A DNA stretch of 6,176 nt. Origin: Crocinitomicaceae bacterium. Its GTDB lineage: Bacteria > Bacteroidota > Bacteroidia > Flavobacteriales_D > Crocinitomicaceae. This document shows, piece by piece, positions 1 to 6,140 of this stretch (its first letter is position 1; every line of letters starts with the position of its first letter). A program made the position numbers and the translations under genes. The notes beneath the pieces are model-generated. The model was not told the DNA's origin and ran no database searches. It saw only the letters and a program-made list of their open reading frames with translations. The stretch is taken from the NCBI GenBank assembly GCA_013215515.1, contig JABSPC010000003.1, positions 1 to 6,176 of the forward strand, read 5' to 3'.

Positions 1-656
1 TTCTCGCCTAAATACGTCGGTTCAACTCCAAATAGTACCTCAACGAACGCCTTTCCTCTAGCAAAGAACTCTCTTGTTTTCGTTTTAAAACCGCCATATG
101 AAGTCACATTTTTCGCATTATATACATAAGCTTGAATACCAAAACTTCGTGCGATATAAACCGCCCTTTCATTATGAAACTCTTGTGAAATTACGATAAA
201 GCGATGTTGTCCAAATACCTCTCTTGCTCTGATCATTGAATCGTAAGTATCAAAACCAGCGTAATCCAAAGTAATTACAGAATCTGGAATCCCTGCTTCT
301 ACAAGTGATTATCTCATGTCCTTTGCCTCATTATAATCCTTCCGACCATTATTCCCACTCACCAAAAAATGCTTCACCTTCCGTGCTTCGTAATGCCTGA
401 CTGCAGCATCAATTATATACTGAAAATATCGATTAATATAACCGATGGCCAACACCTTCTTCGTGCCCGGTATAACCCAAACCTTTACATTTGGCAATTT
501 TTCAATATCCGATGTTACATAAGCATCGCTTGCAATTTCAATCCGAATATTTGCCCATATCAAAATCAATAATGGCAAACCAAAAAAGAACATGCTAAAC
601 CGAAAGAAGAACTTTTTAGTGAGATGTGATTTAAGAGGCTTGCGAAATAATTTCAT
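1..656 (-). pseudogene. sanA: SanA/YdcF-like DUF218 envelope protein gene, interrupted by an in-frame stop and cut by the window edge
   Basis: SanA-type proteins are inner-membrane-anchored DUF218 proteins linked to the envelope permeability barrier (vancomycin exclusion in E. coli); their biochemical activity is not well defined. The start is the ATG at 656-654. Residues 1-15 are basic, about 16-36 form one hydrophobic membrane segment, and DUF218 follows with VWVIPGTKK (59-67), YINRYFQYIIDAAV (73-86) and the hallmark SGNNGRKDYNE (100-110). A TAA at 311-309 follows residue 115 (DMR). The same frame then stays open for 102 codons to the edge and reads SLVEAGIPDS, LDYAGFDTYDS, ISQEFHNERAVYIAR, YNAKNVTSYGG and FGVEPTYLGE, all typical SanA C-terminal motifs. 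No frameshift is needed, so a single substitution (for example CAA to TAA) explains the break. The total of about 218 residues approaches the family's usual length, so only a few codons lie outside the window. Alternatives are a base-call error or, much less likely, readthrough. Assignment to the family is firm; whether the gene is truly dead is not. Confidence 0.88.
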
Positions 657-783
657 TGGTCGGGGTTTCTTGAAGGTTAGTTAGAATGGAACCTTTAGTA
701 CTACATTTTTTGTGAAGAATCTATTTTTTTAACATTTTTTTGAACCAATCAATTTACTGAATGTACTAGAGAAAAACACAATC
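657..783. promoter_or_regulatory. Divergent intergenic region between sanA-like gene and SIMPL gene
   Basis: These 127 bases separate two divergently transcribed genes, so promoters for both should lie here. I see no exact pair of the Bacteroidota promoter elements (TTG or TTTG upstream, TAnnTTTG at -7) on either strand. Three T-runs lie at 706-711, 724-730 and 735-741; the last ends in TTTG (739-742) and could serve as an upstream element for the plus-strand operon. No Shine-Dalgarno sequence precedes either start. The plus-strand start is preceded by A-rich sequence, as is common in this phylum. The promoter function is inferred from the layout. Confidence 0.35.
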
Positions 784-1791
784 ATGAAAAACTTACTAAT
801 ATTCTCGGTACTAATTTCAAGCATTTGCTTTGGACAAGAATCAGGGAATATCAACTATCAATCAGATCGATCAAATCGATCATCGGGCAATTTAAATTAT
901 ATCAATGCCCAAATTTACAATCCTACTCAAGGACTATCCATCCCCTTTTCAAATACCAATGATCTTTACATTGAAGTGAATGGGCTAAGTAATATTAAAG
1001 CGGATTCATATGTCGCGGTGTTCCATGTTACGCAAATGGGCAAGACGGCTCTTGAGGTAAATGCACTTCTTAACGAAAAATTGGATCATATTAAAGCTGC
1101 CATTACTGAAAAATCGACAGAAGTCGAGGTCTTTGTCGATATGCTTTCTTTCGTTCCTGTTTATGAATATACCGTTGAGAAAAAACTCTTTAGCAAAGAC
1201 ACCTACAACGAAATCCCAAAAGGATTCGAACTCAAAAAGAACATTCATATTCATTACACCGATTCTGAATTATTATCGGATTTCATTTCAATCTGCACCA
1301 CAGAAGAGGTTTATGATCTTATTAAGGTTGATTACAACTGTAATGATTTAGAGCAAAAGAAAAAAGAACTAGCAGAAAAAGCTGTCGCAAAAGTCAAAGA
1401 AAAGGCAGAGCGCTTCGAAGGCTTATTGAACGTTGATTTCGAAGCACTTGACAAACAAGTAGTTGAAGGATTCCAAGTCTATTATCCTGTTGAGCAATAT
1501 CAATCCTACAAAGCATTTTCAAGCGCTTCTTTAGACCTCAATAAAACAGGAAATGTAACGCAGACAGCAAAAACCAGAACGAGTTTTTACCAGCCCATTC
1601 CAGCTAAAGCATATGACTTTGTAATTAACCCAGTCATTCTTGCTCCTGTTATTCAAATTGTCTATCAAGTAAGACTTAAGATCGTCAACCCACCCAAACC
1701 AAAAGAAATTGTAGCTGCAACAAAAGCGGACAAAGAATACTTCCTAGTCACAACGAATGGGGATATCAAAGAACTTCAAATCGGAAACTAA
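784..1791 (+). CDS. Secreted SIMPL (DUF541)-domain protein
   Basis: The product is a periplasmic or secreted protein of the SIMPL family (relatives of E. coli YggE and Brucella BP26/Omp28). Its molecular role is unknown; relatives are linked to stress tolerance or form oligomeric channel-like assemblies. It has 335 residues. Residues 1-17 form a signal peptide ending CFG before QES. The cysteine at 15 does not sit in a good lipobox (SSIC), so signal peptidase I processing is more likely. The SIMPL fold runs from about 60 to 301: first strand LYIEVNGLSNIKADSYVAVF (61-80), helix GKTALEVNALLNEKLDHIKA (86-105), the VPVYEYTV segment (124-131), the charged helix ELAEKAVAKVKEKAERFEG (195-213) corresponding to the family's Ala/Lys-rich helix, a YQPIPAKAYDF loop (269-279) and the closing strand QIVYQVRLKI (291-300). 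A 34-residue tail starting PPKPKE follows. The start is the first ATG, preceded by A-rich sequence, and gives a good signal peptide. The gene ends 24 bp before the MuiA-family gene, so the two are almost certainly cotranscribed. Confidence 0.87.
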   Translation: MKNLLIFSVLISSICFGQESGNINYQSDRSNRSSGNLNYINAQIYNPTQGLSIPFSNTNDLYIEVNGLSNIKADSYVAVFHVTQMGKTALEVNALLNEKLDHIKAAITEKSTEVEVFVDMLSFVPVYEYTVEKKLFSKDTYNEIPKGFELKKNIHIHYTDSELLSDFISICTTEEVYDLIKVDYNCNDLEQKKKELAEKAVAKVKEKAERFEGLLNVDFEALDKQVVEGFQVYYPVEQYQSYKAFSSASLDLNKTGNVTQTAKTRTSFYQPIPAKAYDFVINPVILAPVIQIVYQVRLKIVNPPKPKEIVAATKADKEYFLVTTNGDIKELQIGN

Positions 1792-1815
1792 TTATTAACA
1801 AATTAATTACAAATC

Positions 1816-3519
1816 ATGAAAAAGTTATTAACCTTAATTTGCATCATACTGGTCACAGCCAACGCAAATGCAATTGACGACAAAATCGTCAAATCGAAAA
1901 TTTCCAAAGTCACCGTATTCTCCCAAGGAGCACAGGTATATCGCCACGCTAGTTATAGTGTCAGTAAAGGAGTCACGCAGGTAATCATCGAAGGAATTAG
2001 TCCAAGAATTGACGCAAATAGTCTTCAAGTATTAGCAAGCGGAAAAGTCATCATCCTAGATTCAAAGTACAGCTTGTACTACCCAGAGCCAGAAAAAGTT
2101 AAGTTGGAAGGATTGCCATTAAAAATTAGAAGAAACATTGGACTTGTAGAAGATTCAATTCTAGGAATGGATTATGAAATCTTAACCTATCAGGATGAAA
2201 TTGACGTATTAGTTGCAACAAAGAACATTCTTGCAAACAATGGCGCAATTAGAGGTCAGGGAAAAGTAAATGACTCGATTCAATTACTTCAACATGCCAT
2301 CGACTATTACACAGTTAAGATGATGGAAATTAATAAGAAACTACAAGTCCTCAATCGCAAAAAGTACAGAGGAGTAAAGAAACGAACTGGAATGAAGAGA
2401 AGATTAGTTGATTTGAAGAATTATCAAAACAACGCTGATTTAGCCAACAAACCAAAAGGGCCTTCTCATCGAATTACAATAACATTAAAGTCCGATGAAA
2501 CCGTTAACGGAAAGATTGATGTTTCATACCTCGTTTCAAATGCAGGATGGACTCCGCTGTATGATTTACGAAGCGACATTAATTCAGGCAAGGTGAACTT
2601 GAACTACAAAGCGCAAGTGTACCAAAACACAGGAATAGATTGGTCGGATATTCGATTAACGATTTCAACGAACAATCCTTATCAAAACAAAACGAAGCCA
2701 GAATTGCATCCTTGGTATGTTGACTTCTACCGTCATGCGAACTACACAAATAGAGAAAGTTATGATCAAGGAAGTAAAGACAAAAACAAGCTTCAAAAAA
2801 GAGCAGATGCGTATGGTCTTACAAAACCTGCTGGCTCACCTGAACCTGCTGCAGTGGAAGATGAAGAGACAATAGTTCTGTTTTCTAGCAACTTCACTCA
2901 AGTGATAGATCATGTTATTTCTGCAGAGTTCAGAATTGATCTTCCTTATTCAATTGAATCAAATGGACAAAAACACATGGTTCTGGTGAAAAATGTAGAT
3001 ATAAATGCAAACTTCAAATACTATACAGCCCCTAAATATGACAAGGCAGTTTACCTCGTAGCTCAATTATATAAATTGGATGAGTTGCAGTTGGTGCCGG
3101 CAAAAGCAAATATTTTCTTTGATGGAAGTTACATCGGTGAAACGTATTTAGATCCAACAACAATGGATGATACATTAAACATTAGCTTGGGTAAAGATCC
3201 AAATATCATTGTTAAGAGAGCACTGCTTAAACACGAATGTAAAGACAAGGTAATAGGAACCAAAATGGAGAAGACTTATGCTTATGCAATCGAAGTTAAG
3301 AGTTTAAAATCATCAAGTATTGAATTGATTGTTCAAGATCAAATTCCAGTAACTCAAAATGCCGATATTGAAATTGAAGCAACAGAATTTTCGAAAGGAA
3401 AACTGGATGAGCGAACTGGAATCATAGAATGGTCATTCACTCTTAAAGGAAAAGGCAAGAAAGATCTTGAACTGAAATACAAGGTGAAGTTTGACAAAGA
3501 TCAAAATGTCGTCATATAG
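1816..3519 (+). CDS. MuiA-family protein (mucoidy inhibitor A; DUF4140 + DUF4139)
   Basis: This 567-residue exported protein belongs to the mucoidy inhibitor MuiA family. The family name comes from suppression of capsule overproduction in enterobacteria; the biochemistry is unknown, and Bacteroidota members are uncharacterised. Residues 1-19 are a signal peptide with a clear ANA cleavage site before IDD. An N-terminal DUF4140 domain spans about 27-93, with the hallmarks KVTVFSQGAQVYR (31-43) and GISPRIDANSLQV (60-72). A helical, charged and probably coiled-coil region covers about 93-205. The DUF4139 domain covers about 217-567, with SYLVSNAGWTPLYDLR (237-252), QNTGIDWSDIRLTIST (270-285), a low-complexity Pro/Ala/Glu insert around 315-350, YYTAPKYDKAVYLVAQL (402-418), ANIFFDGSYIGETYLDP (431-447), SLGKDPNIIVKR (457-468), the QDQIPV motif (507-512) and KLDERTGIIEWSFTL (529-543). 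No disruption is visible. It is the second gene of the operon, with a start context resembling that of the SIMPL gene (nTCATGAAAAA). Assignment to the family is certain; the function is not. Confidence 0.93.
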   Translation: MKKLLTLICIILVTANANAIDDKIVKSKISKVTVFSQGAQVYRHASYSVSKGVTQVIIEGISPRIDANSLQVLASGKVIILDSKYSLYYPEPEKVKLEGLPLKIRRNIGLVEDSILGMDYEILTYQDEIDVLVATKNILANNGAIRGQGKVNDSIQLLQHAIDYYTVKMMEINKKLQVLNRKKYRGVKKRTGMKRRLVDLKNYQNNADLANKPKGPSHRITITLKSDETVNGKIDVSYLVSNAGWTPLYDLRSDINSGKVNLNYKAQVYQNTGIDWSDIRLTISTNNPYQNKTKPELHPWYVDFYRHANYTNRESYDQGSKDKNKLQKRADAYGLTKPAGSPEPAAVEDEETIVLFSSNFTQVIDHVISAEFRIDLPYSIESNGQKHMVLVKNVDINANFKYYTAPKYDKAVYLVAQLYKLDELQLVPAKANIFFDGSYIGETYLDPTTMDDTLNISLGKDPNIIVKRALLKHECKDKVIGTKMEKTYAYAIEVKSLKSSSIELIVQDQIPVTQNADIEIEATEFSKGKLDERTGIIEWSFTLKGKGKKDLELKYKVKFDKDQNVVI

Positions 3520-3550
3520 CAGCTTTTAGTTTAATTGACTAATTGATCCC

Positions 3551-3587
3551 AAAGCCACCTTTGTAATCTACAAAGGTGGCTTTTTTT
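3551..3587 (+). terminator. Strong rho-independent terminator of the SIMPL-MuiA operon
   Basis: A perfect 15-bp stem pairs 3551-3565 (AAAGCCACCTTTGTA) with 3569-3583 around a three-base loop (ATC). It runs straight into seven T residues at 3581-3587. It lies 31 bp past the MuiA stop codon. The opposite strand has only a three-base A/T extension, so it should act mainly in the plus direction. Confidence 0.93.
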
Positions 3588-3720
3588 ATCCGTATAACTA
3601 AATGTACTTCGCTCAACCGACTGTCAAAATTTAAATTCTTCCGCATACAAGTCGGCTCCTTGCCGAGAACACCAGAGCAAAATTTCATCCTTCTCAACTA
3701 CACCACTACGGCAAGTGTAT
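3588..3720. other. Noncoding convergent intergenic stretch
   Basis: This stretch lies between the operon terminator and the palindrome that ends the minus-strand gene. I see no credible coding region. It holds only weak inverted repeats: TCGGC/GCCGA around a five-base loop (3652-3666), CTTGCCG (3659-3665) matched by CGGCAAG (3709-3715), and CCGACT (3617-3622) matched by AGTCGG (3650-3655). These may be the remnant of a structured element or chance. Confidence 0.4.
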
Positions 3721-3756
3721 TTGGAGACTAGAAGATTCGAATCTTCTAGTCTCCAA
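3721..3756. repeat. Perfect 36-bp palindrome overlapping the end of the small exported-protein gene
   Basis: The half TTGGAGACTAGAAGATTC (3721-3738) is followed directly by its exact reverse complement (3739-3756), with no spacer. As RNA it could form a stem of about 16 bp with a four-base loop, from either strand. It includes the stop codon (TAG, minus strand, 3748-3746) and the last few codons of the upstream minus-strand gene. That position fits a transcription terminator or 3'-end stabilising hairpin for that gene. However, no T-run follows on either strand (AATTTCG on plus, AAATACAC on minus), so it is not a canonical intrinsic terminator. A protein-binding palindrome is an alternative. 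Confidence 0.8.
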
Positions 3757-4102
3757 TTTCGTCACAAGTTTCAAATGACAATTTTCTACCATCAAATTTG
3801 ATATTCCCCAACTCGTATATAGGTCCCATCAGCGAATTAACTTCACCATTACTTTTAAAAGTGAAATGACCAGAATAAACACCATCTGATTGAACCAGTT
3901 TAAATTCTGGTTGTCTCGGATCCGAAGGATCACACGATCTATAAATACTTGATATGTCTTTTGTTGGCAACAACACTAATTCAGCTTCCTGCTGGCCAAC
4001 AGTTGGTCTAATTACTTTTTGATTACCAACCGCTTCGTCAGGTTCAGAACTATAGCTTCCCAATAGGAATAAAAAGAGAGCGTAAAAAATGACTTTATTC
4101 AT
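3746..4102 (-). CDS. Small exported protein of unknown function (lipoprotein-like, lipobox Cys replaced by Tyr)
   Basis: I do not recognise this 118-residue protein. It begins MNKVIFYALFLFLLGS, a typical short signal peptide, followed by YSSEPDEAVGN. In Bacteroidota lipoproteins one would expect a cysteine at residue 17 (LLGS-C); here the codon is TAT (Tyr). The mature part is hydrophilic, with likely beta segments (EFKLV, 66-70; VYSGHFTFKSNGEV, 75-88; NIKFDGRKLSFETC, 100-113) and two cysteines at 57 and 113 that could pair. The pattern of alternating strands with a SNGEV turn resembles small lipocalin-like lipoproteins, but this is only an impression. I chose the ATG at 4102-4100. A longer in-frame start at 4183 would put 27 charged, non-signal residues before the signal peptide and would overlap the divergent lipoprotein gene. 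The stop codon lies inside the 36-bp palindrome. The gene is divergent from the broken lipoprotein gene, 67 bp away. Confidence 0.7.
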   Translation of the reverse strand: MNKVIFYALFLFLLGSYSSEPDEAVGNQKVIRPTVGQQEAELVLLPTKDISSIYRSCDPSDPRQPEFKLVQSDGVYSGHFTFKSNGEVNSLMGPIYELGNIKFDGRKLSFETCDEIGD

Positions 4103-4169
4103 AGGTGCGTTTCGTTTGACTAAAAATAGCGTTACTATTTCTCTTTCTCCCATTTCCTTAACTTTAGAT
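4103..4169. promoter_or_regulatory. Short divergent intergenic region with a small inverted repeat
   Basis: These 67 bases separate two divergent exported-protein genes. AAATAG (4124-4129) and CTATTT (4135-4140) form an inverted repeat around five bases. Near-matches to the Bacteroidota -7 element TAnnTTTG, each differing at the last base, occur on the minus strand at 4128-4121 (TATTTTTA) and on the plus strand at 4159-4166 (TAACTTTA). No matching upstream TTG element is seen for either, so promoter assignment is tentative. Confidence 0.25.
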
Positions 4170-4847
4170 ATGAAGATTTTCATTCTATTTCTGGCCTCAT
4201 CAATATTTCTGTTCTCTTGTGAAACACAAGAAAAATCCCCGAATCAACAAAAAAACGGGTAATCAACAAACGTAAAACGATTCAATCAACACAAGTGCAA
4301 TTGAAGAAATTGAACCAGTCCCCTTAATAAAAATTGATTCTCTTCTTCTGAACCCATTCGATTTGGCTGTCTACAAAAAGAAAAAAGTAGGCGCGCTAGG
4401 TGGTGGAAATCCTCTCCATGATTTTCATTTCAACCCGACACGGTTGGTTTGTACTACGGATATTGGCTCATCGGTGGTCGACGAATTGGGTACGTCGGAA
4501 AGAACAAAACGCCAGAAGTAGAAATCTTCAACCCAGTCCAAATATTAGTGTACAAACCCAAAGATGATGATTGGAAAATGTACAACGATCCAAATGAAAT
4601 ACTCATTCAAATTAATACTGTTTACAACGACTTTGATCTGCCAGAATTAGCATACATTGGATGGACGAAAGACGAAATCCTTCAAGAATTCGACAAGCCT
4701 TCATTTGAAAAGAATGAATGTATCATCTATTCGAAGGATCAAAAAGCACTTATTCTCCACCTCACCCAAAATAAAGTTGACTGGTTGAAATTCATCCATT
4801 TAAACAAAAAAAATAGATCAAGAAATGGAGTTGACAAATATGTATAA
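4170..4847 (+). pseudogene. Lipoprotein gene of unknown function, broken by several frame lesions
   Basis: The gene starts at the ATG at 4170 with a clear lipoprotein signal (MKIFILFLASSIFLFSC, lipobox LFSC). Reading stops at a TAA at 4260-4262 after 30 codons. A second frame, open from 4276 to 4518, reads NDSINTSAIEEIEPVPL, KIDSLLLNPFDLAVYKK and GALGGGNPLHDFHFNP. Near 4437 the protein-like sequence moves to a third segment, back in the first frame: DTVGLYYGYWLIGGRRIGY and then about 130 residues to 4847, including LAYIGWTKDEILQEFDKPSF, CIIYSKDQKALILHL and KVDWLKFIHLNKK. Pieced together this gives one lipoprotein of about 220 residues. Joining segments one and two needs two changes, because the stops at 4260 (first frame) and 4273 (second frame) cannot both be avoided by one indel. 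Joining two and three needs one more, for example one missing base near CCGAC (4435-4439). The WTKDEILQEFDKPSF element resembles the start of BamE/SmpA-like repeats, but I make no functional call. The third segment could be miscalled as a separate gene from the TTG at 4449; it has no independent start signal. True decay and assembly error are both possible. Confidence 0.75.
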
Positions 4848-4914
4848 ATTACAGATGCAGAAGATGTGAACAAAGAATAAATAATATCCATGGTATCTAT
4901 CTTATTCCTTTTCT

Positions 4915-4922
4915 TATTTTTG
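4915..4922 (+). promoter_or_regulatory. Possible Bacteroidota -7 promoter element before ispH
   Basis: TATTTTTG matches the phylum's -7 consensus TAnnTTTG exactly and ends six bases before the ispH start codon. Transcription would then begin at or next to the ATG, implying a leaderless or nearly leaderless message. No TTG or TTTG element is seen at the expected distance upstream, and the region is T-rich, so a chance match is quite possible. Confidence 0.3.
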
Positions 4923-4928
4923 ATATAG

Positions 4929-6140
4929 ATGAAGAAATTTGATATCCCAGAGCATTACAACTCACCTATCATAAGTAAAGTCAAAGCGAAAAGAAAGCTA
5001 GAAGACCCTCGTAAAAAGGACTTCTCGCCAACTGTTCTTGATTTCGGGAATATTGAGTTCATTATCAGTCGACATTTTGGTTTTTGCTACGGCGTTGAAA
5101 ATGCTATCGAAAAATCATACAAAGCAATCAATGAAAATCCTGACAAAAAAATCTACTTGCTAAGTCAGATGATTCACAACCCAGAAGTCAATCAAGATTT
5201 ATTGGATCAAGGATTAGATTTTATTCAGGATACTCAAGGAAATCAATTACTTGACTGGGATACAATTCATTCCGATGATATTGTAATTATCCCTGCCTTT
5301 GGAACAACGGTTGAAACGGAACAAATTCTAATTGACAAGGGGGTTGACGTGGCCAAATACAATACCACTTGCCCTTTTGTGGAAAAGGTATGGAACCGCT
5401 CTGCAACACTCGGGAAAAGTGATCATACGATTATTATTCACGGGAAAATTAGTCATGAAGAAACGAAAGCCACCTTTTCACACAGCAAAGAAAACGCTGC
5501 CTCTATTGTCATCAAAGATTTGAATGAAGCACGAATAATTGCGAATTTCATTCTTGGAAAAGTTTCAAACTCTGAATTCTTGAGTATATTCGAAGGAAGG
5601 CTCTCTATTAGATTTAATCCCGAAAAGGATTTAAATAAAATTGGTGTTGTAAATCAAACCACAATGTTGGCGACAGAAACGCAAGAGATTGCAGACTTTC
5701 TAAAAAACACAATGATTGAAAAATATGACAACGAATCGCTTAAAGAACATTTTGCCGATACCCGAGATACATTGTGCTACGCAACAAATGACAATCAATC
5801 CGCAACGATAGAACTATTGAATATTGAAGCAGATTTAGCAATAGTTATAGGAGGTTACAACAGCAGTAACACAACTCATTTAGTTGAATTGCTCGAGCCC
5901 AAATTTAAAACGCATTTTATAAAAACAAAGGATGAAATAATTGATTCAGATCAAATTCGATCATTCAACATTCATTCAAAGAATATTGAAGAACATTCTT
6001 CGTTCTTACCAAAAAAAGAAAAAACACGAATAATTATAACATCCGGCGCTTCTTGTCCTGACGCTGCTGTGGATGCTGTAATTCAACGTATATTAGAACT
6101 TAGTAGTTCTCCAATTTCAATCAACGATATTCAGTTTTAG
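4929..6140 (+). CDS. ispH: 4-hydroxy-3-methylbut-2-enyl diphosphate reductase (IspH/LytB), long form
   Basis: IspH is the last enzyme of the MEP isoprenoid pathway. It reduces HMBPP to IPP and DMAPP with an iron-sulfur cluster in the cytoplasm and is normally essential. The 403-residue product is the long form, shared with many Bacteroidota, cyanobacteria and plants, rather than the roughly 310-residue E. coli form. The three cluster cysteines are present: C53 in HFGFCYGVENA, C148 in NTTCPFVEKVW and C283 in DTRDTLCYATNDNQ. Substrate residues are also present: H83 (QMIHNPEVN), H176 and E178 (SHEETKAT, matching E. coli H124 and E126), NQTTM (242-246), S312-S313-N314 (GGYNSSNTTH) and TSGASCPD (371-378). 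Residues 1-42 (FDIPEHYNSP to VLDFG) form the extension typical of the long form and support the ATG at 4929. The insert around 205-236 is also a long-form feature. The gene is intact and stands alone, 81 bp after the broken lipoprotein gene. There is no Shine-Dalgarno sequence. Confidence 0.97.
   Translation: MKKFDIPEHYNSPIISKVKAKRKLEDPRKKDFSPTVLDFGNIEFIISRHFGFCYGVENAIEKSYKAINENPDKKIYLLSQMIHNPEVNQDLLDQGLDFIQDTQGNQLLDWDTIHSDDIVIIPAFGTTVETEQILIDKGVDVAKYNTTCPFVEKVWNRSATLGKSDHTIIIHGKISHEETKATFSHSKENAASIVIKDLNEARIIANFILGKVSNSEFLSIFEGRLSIRFNPEKDLNKIGVVNQTTMLATETQEIADFLKNTMIEKYDNESLKEHFADTRDTLCYATNDNQSATIELLNIEADLAIVIGGYNSSNTTHLVELLEPKFKTHFIKTKDEIIDSDQIRSFNIHSKNIEEHSSFLPKKEKTRIIITSGASCPDAAVDAVIQRILELSSSPISINDIQF

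Noticed and set aside
309..311. Alternative genetic code or programmed recoding of TAA in sanA.
   Set aside because: TAA also ends the SIMPL gene at a natural position and TAG ends the MuiA gene and ispH, so stops are used normally. No readthrough-promoting context or structure was seen. A point mutation or an error is simpler.
369..572. Plus-strand open frame of 67 codons opposite sanA.
   Set aside because: It is antisense to well-conserved SanA coding sequence and shows no start signal or recognisable protein features.
865..881. Inverted repeat GATCGAT-CAA-ATCGATC as a possible operator.
   Set aside because: It lies inside the SIMPL coding sequence and encodes part of a low-complexity Ser/Asp/Arg linker (SDRSNRSSG) just after the signal peptide. 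It is probably incidental.
1006..1351. Open frames of 82 and 96 codons inside the SIMPL gene, on the minus strand and in another plus frame.
   Set aside because: They are out-of-frame shadows of the intact SIMPL-domain gene, with atypical composition.
1834..2028. Minus-strand open frame of 64 codons in the 5' part of the MuiA gene.
   Set aside because: It is antisense to the DUF4140 coding sequence and has no supporting signal.
3746..4183. A 145-codon version of the small exported protein starting at 4183.
   Set aside because: It would bury the signal peptide 28 residues in and overlap the start of the divergent lipoprotein gene. The ATG at 4102 gives a normal signal peptide.
5332..5523. 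Plus-strand open frame of 63 codons inside ispH.
   Set aside because: It is an out-of-frame shadow over strongly conserved IspH motifs.
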